Shown here piece by piece: positions 22,665 through 34,900 of a stretch of DNA of 64,000 nucleotides; position 1 is the stretch's first letter; each line of letters opens with the position of its first letter. The position numbers and the translations under genes are program-made. The stretch is from Hygrocybe punicea. Lineage: Eukaryota; Basidiomycota; Agaricomycetes; Agaricales; Hygrophoraceae. Location of the stretch: contig OY744461.1 in NCBI GenBank assembly GCA_963556145.1, positions 7,512,891-7,576,890 on the forward strand. Direction: 5' to 3'. Under the pieces are notes generated by a model, which saw only the letters and a program-made list of their open reading frames with translations, did no database searches and had not been told where the DNA came from.

Positions 22665-23123
22665 TTAATGTACATTCCGAATTATTAATAAAAGGAATTT
22701 AAAAAGGAATCTATACGTGAAGTCAAGAATATCTACCTGCCCGTCACGACTGCCTAGAGCGAAAAGAGTTCCGCTGAAGGATAGGCAATAAGGCATCAGA
22801 TGACACGATACCGGAATCCAACAGAGTCGTCGTTTCTCGGCTGAAAAAATCCACTCGCCTTCCATGAAAGCAACGAGGCTGTTTGGTTGCAACGATGATT
22901 GTGGTAAAGTCAGACAGTGCGACTGGCTTGGCAGAGTGCAGATGTCCAGTGAATGTATCAAGATGGGTACCCAAAGTCGAAGAGTCTCGTCGTTTGACCC
23001 CGACACAACACGTATACCATCCAGGGAGAATAGCCGGAATGTCTCTGGGGTGTGTTGAGATAGCCACCGTGACCACTGACTGCATCCGGGGAGCATGCGA
23101 CCGCGAATGCCAAAGGAGACCAT
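22665..23123 (-). pseudogene. WD40 relic of a NACHT-WD40 gene
   Basis: The - strand frame contains a WD-repeat piece (FSLDGIRVVSGSNDETLRLW) and then the C-terminal signature of basidiomycete NACHT-WD40 proteins (EGEWIFSAEKRRLCWIP, then SGTLFALGSRDGQVDIL). The parts do not form a full propeller, neighbouring pieces fall in another frame (22744-23085), and no NACHT domain is nearby. It is a decayed 3' fragment lying just beyond the CLN3 stop. Confidence 0.6.
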
Positions 23124-23215
23124 CTATTAATATTGATATATATATAGTTGAGTTGGGATGACCTCTATTTTATCATGAACTCCAGATATTGAACAAGAAG
23201 TCACTCACTCTACAT

Positions 23216-25355
23216 CTACAGACCTTTACACAACATCTTACCCCTTCTCAATTGAATCCGACACAGTTCTACCTCCGTTGGGACAGCGACAAGCGACGCA
23301 CATACAATTCCCAAGGAGTCCGCAAATCCAATCGATCCGATCTTAAACTCTTGCTCCTGCTTTGTGCGTTCGGCATCGTGCTCACTCCGAGGGTTGGGTT
23401 GTTCTTGGTTGACACGATAGAATACGTTGACACTGGGAGACAATCAGACCAGTTGCAACGACAACCTAAGGACTCACTACGCCAGACCGCCGCAGACACC
23501 TTCGAGACTCATTAGGAAGAACACGGTGATGATACTAAGGCCTTCAGATTCCGAGGGGAAGAACCCCACAGCAGACTCGAATGCTAGTGTCAGCAGAATG
23601 AAACCTTGCAGTATGGAAGGGAGAGCCAGAAAGCGTGCAGGGAGAGGCCGAATGCCAAGGGATATGGAGGAGCGAGAGAAGAATACCGTCGTTTGGTAAA
23701 CTAGCTGTTGAGCAAAAGACATCAATTATCTTAGGCGAATCCAGTAACAGGTACGCACCTGCCATAGTGGGTAGTAATCGCGTATGGAGTGAATAATCTT
23801 ACTGAGAAAGGCGTAGCGTTCTGGTGAAGGGACGGGATATAGTAATGTTGGCGCTATCCCCTAATGGAGTCTCAAAGTCAGGATCATTGACGAATTTCGT
23901 TGTGAAGTGCTTACTTGATTGATTGTGTACTCAAACTGATTTCATTTTGTGAGCAACCACCTATCAGGAATTTCTACTCTGTAGCACAGAAGAAACAAAA
24001 CTTACAAGGTATACACAGACTTCCGCATCGGAATGTCTTTTAGTCTGAAGGAAATCATGACTTTGGAATGCGACTTACATAACGGCAACATGTATTTGAG
24101 CAGCATTGGTTTCACTAGATGCCACTTTTCCGCCGAAGAGAGTGCGAAGTTCTTCTCTAGTCCAGTATGGACACGGTCATCATCCTCATCCGTTGTTGCA
24201 ATCGGCACATATGGCAACGCTTGCGGTACCTCCACATCATCCACGTAGTTTATGGCATGTGGCGAGGATATGAACACACTGCGATGCGGAAGGAGGAAGA
24301 AGTATGTTATTGGTATGATGAAAGGCAAGACCTGGCAATTGCAGTTAAAGACTAATCCTTGTGCTATTGCAGGGATGTCGAATTACTAACCGCGGAAAGC
24401 CCGACGCCAATTCGCACACCCATACTTCTAACCTCCCACCATATAAATGCGCCAACAAGGCCGGCTGCTCCAGTCCCAGAGGCAAAATATCTGCAAATTC
24501 TGTTCGTAGCAATACAAAGGGGAGTATTTTATCTCGTACCCAACACTGTGACCCGCAACTGAGGGGGGAGCGTAAGTGGTAGACAATTGCAAGAACGTCA
24601 GTTCGCCGAGGCCTGCATGTAATATCAGTGGTCTGCATAACGAATAGTATGTTTTCTGACCGGAGGTGAAAGATGCTAAAGCTATTCCGAGGAGACGCAT
24701 GACCAAGCTATCGAAAAATGCTACAATCTACGAAAAAATAAATATTCTTGTTAGGATAGGAGCGGATGAATGAATAAAGAAAGACTTGCCAGCATGCCAA
24801 AAGCGCTCACAAGACAACATCCCATCACTCGCCTAACGTATCTTATCCGCCCTTTCAAGATGTACGGCCACCCTATTTTCGCAGCAAGAGCGGGAGCAAT
24901 GTTACAGAAAGCAATGATACCCTTGGGGGTTGATGGAGGGACGAGATCAAGCGCAGCTGAAAGGATGATAACATATAATACTTGGGAGTACAATCTGAGC
25001 ATGAGGAGGACATATGAGTGGTTTATATCCCACCGTTGTTAATAAGTCCAAATATGAAGAAGGAAAGCCCCAATTTACGCAATAGAGCGGCACTGACTAC
25101 AGATTAGAGAGAAAGGTTCAAATTTTAAAGCCACACTCAATTTTTAGACATACTTTTCGTTGGAGACTCGTCGTGTAATCCAGTGTCGTCAGTATCGATC
25201 TCAGGGTTGTGAGTCTCAGCCCCTAGTGCGATTTCGTTGTACATGCCAGTGTCTGCTGGGAACCTGGACAAAAATAAAGGGCTTGCGGAAACTAAGGGTT
25301 CCAGCTCGAGACTTTCGTGACCGGCTGGCGAAGAATTCGACGGAATGACTAGCAT
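23216..25355 (-). CDS. CLN3/Btn1 lysosomal (vacuolar) membrane protein
   Basis: CLN3 (battenin; yeast Btn1) is a multi-pass vacuole/lysosome and Golgi protein tied to pH and lipid or amino-acid homeostasis. Twelve exons (25355-25154, 25096-25034, 24980-24790, 24727-24661, 24612-24540, 24490-24391, 24331-24079, 24019-24006, 23935-23915, 23860-23759, 23704-23478, 23432-23216) give 509 aa. Diagnostic segments are FFIFGLINNVLYVIILSAAL, DSLVMRLLGIALASFTSGLG, GELTFLQLSTTY, GYFASGTGAAGLVGAFIWW, LFEYTINQGIAPTLLYP, ISLGIRPLP, FFLMSLEGVCGGLAYVNVFY and the C-terminal ASLVAVPTEVELC. Exon 8 (14 nt) and exon 9 (21 nt) encode part of the FCVYLFEYTINQ stretch. Intron 3 is GC-AG. The acidic, Ser-rich N-terminus before the first helix is about 70 residues. 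Confidence 0.94.
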
Positions 25356-25503
25356 TCAAAGCCTCGCATGCCTCATGGGGACTATGTGCCAAAGAAAAGG
25401 AGAATGAGGTCGTGACCTTAACCTTATGGTATTACGTAACAAACAGGTTTATATCCCCTTTTGGTTTATTGTATTTTTCTGAACCAATGTTTATTTTTCA
25501 ACA
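25356..25503. promoter_or_regulatory. Shared promoter interval, CLN3 / SLX1
   Basis: 148 bp lie between the two divergent ATGs. The sequence includes an inverted CCAAT-type element region (GAACCAATG near 25482). Both transcription start sites must lie within or very near it. Confidence 0.6.
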
Positions 25504-27625
25504 ATGGACATGGCGACTCCAAGTCGCAAATCGCGTTCGTCCCTACTTTCGCACTCATTCCCGCCTTTCTATGCTTGCTATCTACTTAAGTCCGTCCAGA
25601 CGCCTCGATCTACAGCGTGAGCATGTTTTATTAACCCGAGAGTTCCACGTACGAGTTATGCAGGACCTATATTGGCAGCACGCCTAACCCACCGAGACGG
25701 ATACGGTATGTGACTTTTATATGCTTTCATTCCCTTATCATGAATCATGCATATAGGCAACATAACGGCGAACTCACGCAGGGTGCATCGCAGACAAAGT
25801 CCCACAGACCCTGGGTAATGCAAATGATAGTCTACGGTTTTCCTTCGAAGCTCGCTGCTCTGCAGTTTGAATGGGCGTGGCAGCATCCCCATCTATCACG
25901 TCATCTACGGGATCAGAACGGAAAATCGCTTTTCGTTAACGATCGAAGGTCAAAGTACCTCAAGATGAACATACAGTAAGGCATCATCCTACTCACAGTT
26001 TGTTAGTGTGAAATGATAATCATTGACGGTCAGAATTGTTCGAGTGATGCTCTTGAACCATCCATACGACAAGTGGCCTTTGCATGTAACGCTGTTTACG
26101 GAAGAGGCTGTTCAAGGATGGCAAGACGCCAACAAACACAACGGGTCGTACCCGTTGCCACCAGGCTTGATCTGCAATGTGGAATTCGAAGGTGTGGACG
26201 GGAAATCAGGCAAAAGGGGCACCGGCCGTCAAGGCCCCATCGATGTCAAGGACGGTAAAACACAAGACCTATCGCCTCTCGCGTGGCGGGCTGAATGACG
26301 GTTATTTAGAGCATTTTACATCTGCATATCTGGCCAAGCACACTGCGCTCCTGGCGTCTAATCGGCGACTGCAATGCTCCATCTGTCAGCATGCTCTGAC
26401 CAATTACTCCACGGTCCGTTTTCCTTTACCTCTTTCTGCAGTAAGGCTAATCAACGTTCGGTTACAGGAGCCACTCATTACCGCATTGTGCCCAATCTTG
26501 AGTTGCACATCAGTATCACACATTACATGCCTATCCGAGGACTTTCTTGGCGCACAGGGCCCCAAAATTGGGGAAGCGATGATTCCACGCGGTGGAGAGT
26601 GCAAGCTATGCCGAAAATACGTACTGTGGGGAGATGTGATACGCGGCTGCTATCGAAGATCTGCAGGCAAGGTCGTATGCCAGCCTGACGACGAAGATGA
26701 AGGAGCAAGAGAGGTATTTAGAGCAAACGAAGCCCTACCCGCCGTTTTACCTGATCCTCCACATCGTCCCTTTAAGAAAACTGCCAAGGCACCCTCGGAG
26801 AATGCACCTAAGGTGGCAAAGTCTCGATCGGTCGCTACAGGGGGATGGGAGAGCAGCGAAGGCGAATTCTTCGATTTCGGTGCGATCGGATCCTCTTCCG
26901 ATAGTGATGACCTGCATGTCACCGTTCCTTGTCAAATACGTGGCCGACCACCAAAATTCCCTCTTCCCGTTAATCAGGCAGGTTCTCTTGTGAACAGAAT
27001 CTCGCCAGAAGAGAAGAAGGCGGCGCTCAGAAAGGTTCGACAAGTGGCTTGCAAAGGAAGTAGCGAAGGCGAGTTCTTTGACTTCGCTGGGATCAGTGGC
27101 GAGAGTGATTCCTCTGTTGCATCGCTCGAACGGCCCCGAATGCCTTTGCGTGCCATGAAATCGGCGACCACCGCTGGACCTTCCGCAAGACCAGGTCAAA
27201 ATGAAATTGAGAAGAGGGAATATCATGCCGAAGGTTTCAATAGGGAGAGTGGTCTCATCTGCGGTCGGCCTGCCGCCAGGGCTGATCCTGGTCAAAGCGA
27301 ATTCCTTCTACATCCAGCTCTTGCACATGTAGGACACAGAACTGGCATACCTGGCGTCAACTCTTTGACAAAGAAACCTCAAGGTAGTTTATCAACACCA
27401 TCACCACGACACAAGTATAAGAAGCCGCCAGTTTGGAAAGGGGGAGAAGTTGACTATTTCCTGGACGATGATGATTTACCGGGCTGTGCTGATCATGAGC
27501 ACGACAACGAAGAAATGCTGAGGAAGGCGATGTCTGTGCTCTCCGTAACATCACCATCATATCGAGATCCGAAGGTTAGGACGTATGGACAACGACCCAT
27601 GGTGGTAATTGAGTTGTCGGATTAG
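25504..27625 (+). CDS. SLX1: Slx1 structure-specific endonuclease subunit
   Basis: Slx1 is the catalytic GIY-YIG nuclease that, with scaffold Slx4, cuts branched DNA such as flaps and Holliday junctions. Six exons (25504-25616, 25664-25705, 25757-25975, 26034-26254, 26310-26413, 26468-27625) give 618 aa. The GIY-YIG fold is clear: [29 protein letters not shown], then [17 protein letters not shown] with the metal-binding Glu. The C-terminal zinc finger follows ([45 protein letters not shown]). The tail after about residue 320 is long and disordered, which makes the protein larger than typical fungal Slx1, and it contains the motif SSEGEFFDF twice (about residues 360 and 430). Confidence 0.93.
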
Positions 27626-27777
27626 CGTATTGAGATGCGTGTGTTTTACTAACAGTGCTGACAGTGTGTTTGCTTTTTTATGATATTCTTTTACACGTGA
27701 GATTACTAGACATACAACAACAGTAAAGATATCAATGACAATATGTACATGAGCAAATAGTCCAACCAGTTGATAAG

Positions 27778-30700
27778 TCATCCCCAACAACTTGGCCAGG
27801 ATGTACCATACACAAAATGGCTGAGGCTAAGTCTTGTTGAATATTCCCCTATTACACATATATTGCTGGGCCTCCACAAAGCTGCCCGATGGAGAGGTGG
27901 GATCCAGAATAATAATTCTGAGGTTGGGCCAACAACCCAGCCATCCACCACCATTGAACTGTCTCTGAAAGGATCACAGGATGAGATGACTTCCTGTACC
28001 TCTAAGTCCCAGATACGGATTATCTTGTCATTTGACCCTGAGACCACATATTTGCCATCATATGAGAAGGCCACAGAAGTAACATTTCCTGTGTGTCCTT
28101 GGAATGGACCAGAGCTTATTTGGCCTGTCTCTACATTCCAGATGCAGATTTTTTGATCATATGAACCAGAGACAACATATTTGCCATCATGTGAGAAGGC
28201 AACAGAAGTGATATAATCTGTGTGCCCATGGAATGGACAAGAAACCAGTTCTCCTGTCACTACATCCCATATAGATATTGTCTTGTCATATGATCTGGAA
28301 GCCACATATTTGCCATTTGGTGAAAATGAAACAGAGGTGACAAAGGAGGTGTGTCCATTGAATGGGCCAGAAACAATGTTTCCTGTCTCAACATCCCAGA
28401 TGCAGATTGTTGCATCATTTGATCCTGATACAACATGCTTGCCATTCTGTGAGAAGGCAACAGAGGTTACACCATGAGTGTGCCCTTTAAATGGACCAGA
28501 AACAAGTTTTCCTGTCCCTGCATTCAAGATGCAGATTGTCTTGTCATCTGATCCTGAGGCAACATGGTTACCATCAGGTGAGAACACAACTGACTTGACA
28601 CAGTCTATATGCCCTTGGAACAGACCAGTCATTTCTCCAGTCTCTGCATCCCACATGCGAATTGTTCTGTCCTCTGATCCTGACACAACATGTTTGCCAT
28701 CCAGTGAGAAGGCAACAGAGGTGATATAACCATTATGCCCTGGGAAGGGGCCAGATTTAATTGCCCCCATGTCCACATGCCAGACGGCAACCATCCTGTC
28801 GTACGATCCTGAGACAACCTGTTTGCCATCGTGTGAAAAGGCAACCGATCTGACAAAATTGGTATGCCCTTGGAACAGGCCAGAATCAATTTCTCCTGAC
28901 TCTGCATCCCAGATGCAGACTGTCATGTCAAGTGATCCTGAGACAACCCGTTTGCCATCCAGTGAGAAGGCAACAGAGGTGACCTGATCAGTATGACCTC
29001 GGAATAGACCATGGGTGGCTCCAGTTTCTGCATCCCAAATGCGGATTGTCCTATCTTCTGATCCTGAGATGACATGTCCACCATTCGGCGAGAAGGCAAC
29101 AGAGGTGACGTGATCAGTGTGACCTTCAAAAGGACCACCACTAATATGTCCTGTCTTGGCATTCCAGACACAGATTGTCTTGTCAAACGACCCAGAGACA
29201 ACGCGTTTGCCATCAGGGGAGAAGGCAACAGAAGTGACGTTTTTGGTGTGTCTTTGGAGTGGGCCGAACACCATTTCTCCACTCTTTGCATCCCAGAAGC
29301 AGATTGTCTTGTCATACGATCCGGAGACGATATATTTGCCATCTGGTGAAAAGGTAACAGAGTTGACCCGATCAAAGTGTCCCTGGCAAAAGCTGCTGAT
29401 TTGTCCGGTCTCTACATCCCAGATACCGATTGTCTTGTCATCTGATCCTGATACAACAAGTCGACCATCCCGGGAAAAGGCAACAGATGTGACACGATCA
29501 CTGTGCCCTTGGAACGGACCAGACACAACTCCTCCTGTCTCTGCATCCCAGATACAGATCGTCATGTCATCTGATCCAGAGACAACCTGTTTACCATCCG
29601 GTGAGAAAGCGACAGAAGTGACGCAGTCGGTATGCCCTTGGAAGGGGCTAGAAAGGACTTCTCCTGTCTCCGCATCCCAAATGCGAATCGTCTCATCGAA
29701 TGATCCTGAGACAACTCGTGTTCTGTCGTGCGAGAATGCGACGGAGGTAACCCAAGCGGTGTGACCTGCTAAGACACTCAGAATGGCCGGCCAATCATCC
29801 AGCTTGCCAGCCTCAATAACAAGTAGTTGTGAAAACTGGGGCAGAAACTGTTTCGATACTCTCGACTGCGTTGGTGCGAACGGTAGGGCCGACAGGTAAA
29901 GGTGAGGAGCACTTTGTGAAATGACAGATCCAAAGGTAGTGATAAACTTGCCCGCATCCTCTGCGAACGCCGCAATGTCTTCATCATGCATCTGGGTGAC
30001 CACGTATCAATTCTGATTACGACAATGAACAACAGGTCTCACCTTGCTCCATTCGCCTGTGAGTAACAAGGCTTGGGAGGCAGTCTTGATATTTTTGAGT
30101 AAACTCAAAGCCTCTAGCCAGAAGAGAAGCCTAGAGTGCATGAAATCCTTAACTTCAAGGAGGAGTTTGACTTCAGGGACAGTTTCTTCAAGGCGTTCCG
30201 CCCAGAAAATATATGCATATGATAGACGGGTGGAAATGGCTTTCTTGATGCGTGGGATCAGATTAAGATCATCGTTGCGGAGATATGACGTTTCGATCTC
30301 GCAAATATTAAATCGGAGGCCAACCTTCATGCACTGTAAGCATGCCAGCGTCATGATCCGGTTGTGAATACTGCGATCGATAACAAACGCTGGGTCACAT
30401 CGCCTCGGGTCGCACACAAACTCGGCAAACGAAAAATGGCATAAGTGAATTTTGCCGTCAGTGTTTCGGGCTGAAACGACACTTGAGAGACGATCGAGAA
30501 TGAACTCAACAGCCGATTCGTCGACAGGATCTCCAAGGAAGTAAAGAAGGTCGGCGCGATAAAGAGGTGTTTTGGCCAGAACGATCGCACCAAGAACCCT
30601 TTTGACGGTGTCCAGCACCGCAGAGTGTTTGAACGCAAGTGAAAGGATCTTCTGGTAAAGTTGGTCGATCACGTCTCCTTCCTCACGAAAAGCCCCACCT

Positions 30701-31752
30701 AGGATAAGATCGAGCTGCTCCTTCGGAAAGCCCTGTTCCAAAAATCGAATGACAGTATCTGCCCATATGAACAGACCTGCTGCGCGATCTGTCAATTGCT
30801 TGATTATCGACGTTCCAGGCCATGACCGCAACGATGGATACTTAGATGCGATATCGGCGAAATGGTATTCGAAGAACCTCTGTATATCACCACCTGTCTC
30901 CCTGCCAACAAGATCGCCAGCCTCGAGTGAGATTTGATGACAGACACCTCGAAGTGACGGAGTGATGTACTGGTCTCGACTAGTGATAAGGAGTTTAAAT
31001 GACGAGCGGAGACATGACCATTTGGTGAGGGTATCCATGAAGATCCGCCGTTGTGTGGATTGAGAACTGTCAGACCCACATTCGTCCAGGGCGTCGAGAA
31101 CAACGACCGGGAATTGCATGGTATACGCTCCACGAACGTGTTCCGACACAAGTCCCTTGTGAGACATCTCCGTGTCCATCCCCGTAGAATCCTCCGGCAA
31201 CTTCAATGCCTCCAGGCGCCTCCTTCGAGACTCCATCAAGGGATCCTCAATGAGATACTTGAAATGGGACCCAATGTCTGCCCTCGTGACATCCACTCTC
31301 TTTCCCTTCAAATTTTCGACCAATCTCTCAGCGAACATGGAATCACCTTGAGCTAGGTCGAATGCAACAGTGCGCCAAAAGGCAGCGGGATCGCATAGGG
31401 CTACGTCTTCTCGTTTGCAGAAAAAGCTTGAGCCCAACCGACCCTCCGAGGCCAACTCTGGCACGATCGTCGAGGCGATGGTCGATTTACCAGACCCTGG
31501 GCTCCCGGTCAGCAAAAGGATGTTGGGCGCCTGACGGTCATCTAGCCAGATGCGAATCTGGTTAATTAACCATTGCCGAGTTCCCTTCATGCAAGGCGGC
31601 ACGTAGTAGCTTGAGCGATTAACAGGTTTCAAGGTAGCCAGCAAGGACTCCTGCTCTGACGAATGTATGATATTGGTGGTGTTGATGTTGTACTGATTTT
31701 GACCGATGTCGGTGAATTGGCTGTTCCTCGCGTTTATATAGGTGCTGGCCAT
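27778..31752 (-). CDS. NACHT-WD40 NLR-type STAND protein
   Basis: Fungal NLRs of this type (the HET-E/HNWD architecture) sense non-self and trigger cell-death or defence responses. Exons 31752-30043 and 29991-27778 give 1307 aa. The N-terminus has only about 60 residues before the NACHT region (YINARNSQFTDIGQNQYNIN), with no HET, HeLo, Goodbye or lipase domain that I can see. The P-loop GSPGSGKST is at residues 83-91, a Walker B-like VVVLDALDECG near 210, and KLLITSRD follows. A helical linker precedes 14 WD repeats of 42-43 residues. The C-terminus ends with the usual LLFWIPPLHRAALWRPSN cap. No stops or frameshifts are present, so it looks functional. It stands head-to-head with the SAP gene. 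Confidence 0.93.
27980..29772 (-). repeat. 14 tandem 126-129-bp WD40 repeats
   Basis: Each unit encodes a WD repeat built on GHT..VTSVAFSPDGK.VVSGS.D.TI.IWD. The units are strikingly alike in DNA as well as protein, and differences concentrate at a few positions per unit (for example the residue pairs after GH and around SGS.D). Fourteen units could form two seven-bladed propellers. Confidence 0.9.
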
Positions 31753-31933
31753 CCAAAATGTGCGATATAAGACTACTGTCTTGAGATTTTATGTCAAACC
31801 TCTATCTGAGGCTGAAGGTTTGCACACTCACAGACGGTGACTGTCGAGTTCAAGTTGATAGACAGTACGCACGTGACTCGGGCGCGTTTTAAACTTTTCA
31901 ACCTTGCCCGCGTATTTGTTCGCTGAGCACCCA
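31753..31933. promoter_or_regulatory. Shared promoter interval, NLR / SAP gene
   Basis: 181 bp separate the divergent start codons. An ACGTGACTCG motif lies near 31870. No other ORF is present. Confidence 0.5.
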
Positions 31934-34900
31934 ATGTCGACAACAACGCAAATATTATTCAATTCCCCTGCACTGCATTCCCTCAAGCGTGACCAGCTCG
32001 TCAAGCTCTGCAAGATACACGCTATCAAGGCGTCGGGAAAGAATACAGACCTCATCGACAGGCTCAAACGGCATGCGGAGACCCTTCCCAGAGATTCACC
32101 TCTCAGTGTGGCCACGCGTAGCGAGGATGCCAGTGCCGATGTCCAGGAGCAAGGAGACGAACCTTCCCATATGTTAGCGCGCCAGATGCCGAGACCAAGC
32201 GAGCAATGGGAGGTCGTAATGGAAAGTATCGAGGAACTCGAAGAAAACTCCTCACAAGGTACTTTGTCTTCGTTGCGCACCGCGGGAAGTGGTAACGGAA
32301 ATGGAGAATTTGGGACTGGGGGCTCAAAATGTACGCATGCACCTTGAGCTGAGCCTTGTTACATTTACTGACCGTTGGTTCTTTTACAGCCACAAGCGTA
32401 ACCTCATCGCTCAAGGCGTTCGCGACTTCTCTCGGTCTCAAACGTAGTATCACCGCTAAATCTAATACGACAGTCATGTCTACTTCTTCCCAACCGCCTT
32501 CCTTTTCCCACTCACATGACTTGACCCAACACGCCATTCCATATTCTTCTCTTCCTCTACAAGACCCCTCCGCCTTGCCTCAGACAGATCACTTCACTTT
32601 CGCTATCCCTGGCGCTTTGACGGAAGCTTACCCCTTCACGCCGGACTCCGATCCTATCCCAGGGCACGCTTTACGCCCTGGCGTCCCAGCCCCGTCCAAC
32701 GCCCGCCTCAGTATTGGAACGACGGCCACACCCGGCGCAACTACTACGATCCGGCTCGTCACCGACCTGTACACCTCGAACCTCCATCACCCGTCAACGC
32801 CACAACTGAGGCCATTTGAGACCACCTTTGATCTCCTCGCAGGAAGCCCATCAGCAGGCACCAAGATGGACGTCTGGCCAAAGGACGATGCCGCGAACCT
32901 ATACCCAAAGCTGCCGGTATTTTCCACTGAGAATGCGGAAAAAGAGGACGGCGTCGATATGCCTGGGGGACTGACGTCGCCCCGTCCATTCACCCTTGCC
33001 ACTCCCGTGAAAACAGCCCCTCCCGAAGCTACTATCACCGCAGCGGGTGCACCAGCCGACTTTAACACTCCCCATGCGTCCTTGAATCTGCCTGCTGCCC
33101 CCCCACCCTTCATCTTCGGCTCACCCCTTCCCCAGCATCGCCTCTCCAACCAACAGTTCCGGAACGCTGCGACGTCAGTCCTGGAAGAGATGAACCGGCG
33201 GCTCGCGGGGAAGGGCATCGAGACAATTGGGCTTGACATCTTCGAACACGCGCAGCGGCGTGCTGGCGACCCAGACCCCGGCGATGGACCAGCAATCGTC
33301 CAGGCGGGAGTGAGCGATCGGTTCGACCGCATGCACGAACGCGAGTTCAACAAGATGGAATCAATTGCAAGTTACGCCGCCCGGCGGGAAGTCGCACCGG
33401 GGGGAAGAGGCAAGAAGAGGAAATCTAGCGTAGGTGTAACTGGGAATGTACGACCGATTGGCGTGAGAGCGGCAGGGATGCGGGTAATTAGCGGCGGGCG
33501 GAGGAAGATGGCAGTGCCAGGTGGGTTTGGGGGGGAAGATGATGATGTTGGGGATGAAGATCGGCGGTTGTCGAAGAGGCCTCGTGTGGATGGGGACACC
33601 GAACCAAGCACTGGTGGGCAAGACAAGGAAAAGAGGGTTTCTATTGCCCCTGTTGCTATTGCACATGATGATGAAGTTGACCAGAAGGAGGAGAGGATGC
33701 GGCAGAAGGAAAGGGAGGCGATCCGGAGGAAGTTGGACATGAACAAGGCGAGGAGGAGAAGCAGCAAGGGCCGTGTCAGCGTTGGTGGGAAAGTACCGCC
33801 AATTCGTGCGTTGTGTTACATATCTCCTCGGCTCCACTGACATGAATATCATTCAGAGAAAAAGGGGATAACATCACGATTTGGCTTTCTCTCCTCCGCT
33901 AAATCTATGGTACAAAGCGTCTGGAATCGAGGCATCTCCTCGACGTCATCGTCCAAACCTGCCGCAACCTCTAGCATCCCACAATCGTCCAAACGTAGCA
34001 TGAAGCCCCCTGCTGGTATGGCGCCACCCGCACCGAAACCTGCAGCACCCGTGTCCACGCACGCCCTAAGTACGGAAAGCAGGAAAACAGGTCTAATAGG
34101 TCGCGTCGCTTCCTCGTCAGGCCGGCTTCTGAAACCGACAGGTACCACCACATTGACTTCCACCGCACCCACGCGGTCGCGGTCGCCTATCCCATCATTT
34201 ACACGACCACCCTCTGTTTCCGCATCCACAAGGAGCGGTACCGGGTCTAAGACGGGAAGCTTAGTTGGTACTGCAGGGTCGAGGGCGGCTACAGGAACGA
34301 GCAGGAGTGGAAGCAGGAGTGGCTCGATCGCTGGCGCGTCATCTATCGGGACACGGAGCAGCGTTGCGGGGTCGCGTGTATCATCTCTTGGCACACGTAG
34401 CAGCTTGGCTAGCATTGGTAGTATGACTGATACAGGGAGCAATGGCGTGAAACGCGAACCGGGAGAGACAGGCATAGCGAGGAAGCGAGTTCTATCGTCG
34501 TCAAGGCTTTTAGCCCCAACTGCAAGCTCGTTGGCCAAGGCACCGAGCCAGAATAGTGGTCGTGGTGCTGCTGCTTTTCGGTCTGGAATCTCGCAGCAGA
34601 AGGTGCTGTCATCCCTGGCGGCTGTCGAGGAGGATAGTGCCGCGGTGGCATTAGAGCAGATCACGAACAGCCCGGGTCTTGTGAGGAGACAACCACAATC
34701 GCCACCGACTAGCCAGATATTTAGCAAGCCGATGGCGAGTCCGTCGGGTATCCCTATGCCGGCCCGGAACGTTACATTTGCGAGCGCTGGCGCCGCGTTG
34801 GCAGACGTGGACATACCGGTACTTACTCGCAAGACCATCACAGGGAGGTCAGCAATGACGTCGCTGAAACCCAAGGTGTTGGCAGGGCGCAAGCCACGGA

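Noticed and set aside
29156..29764. 202-codon + strand ORF opposite the NLR WD40 repeats
   Set aside because: It is the antisense of the repeat array. Repetition of one antisense-open unit keeps the frame open, and the protein is a reiterated SPVSASQ..IV.S.DPETT pattern with no family.
27980..29772. Regularly spaced ~129-bp repeats that might suggest a CRISPR or satellite array
   Set aside because: The units are in frame within a long coding exon and translate to WD40 repeats. There are no short repeats with unique spacers, and the organism is a eukaryote.
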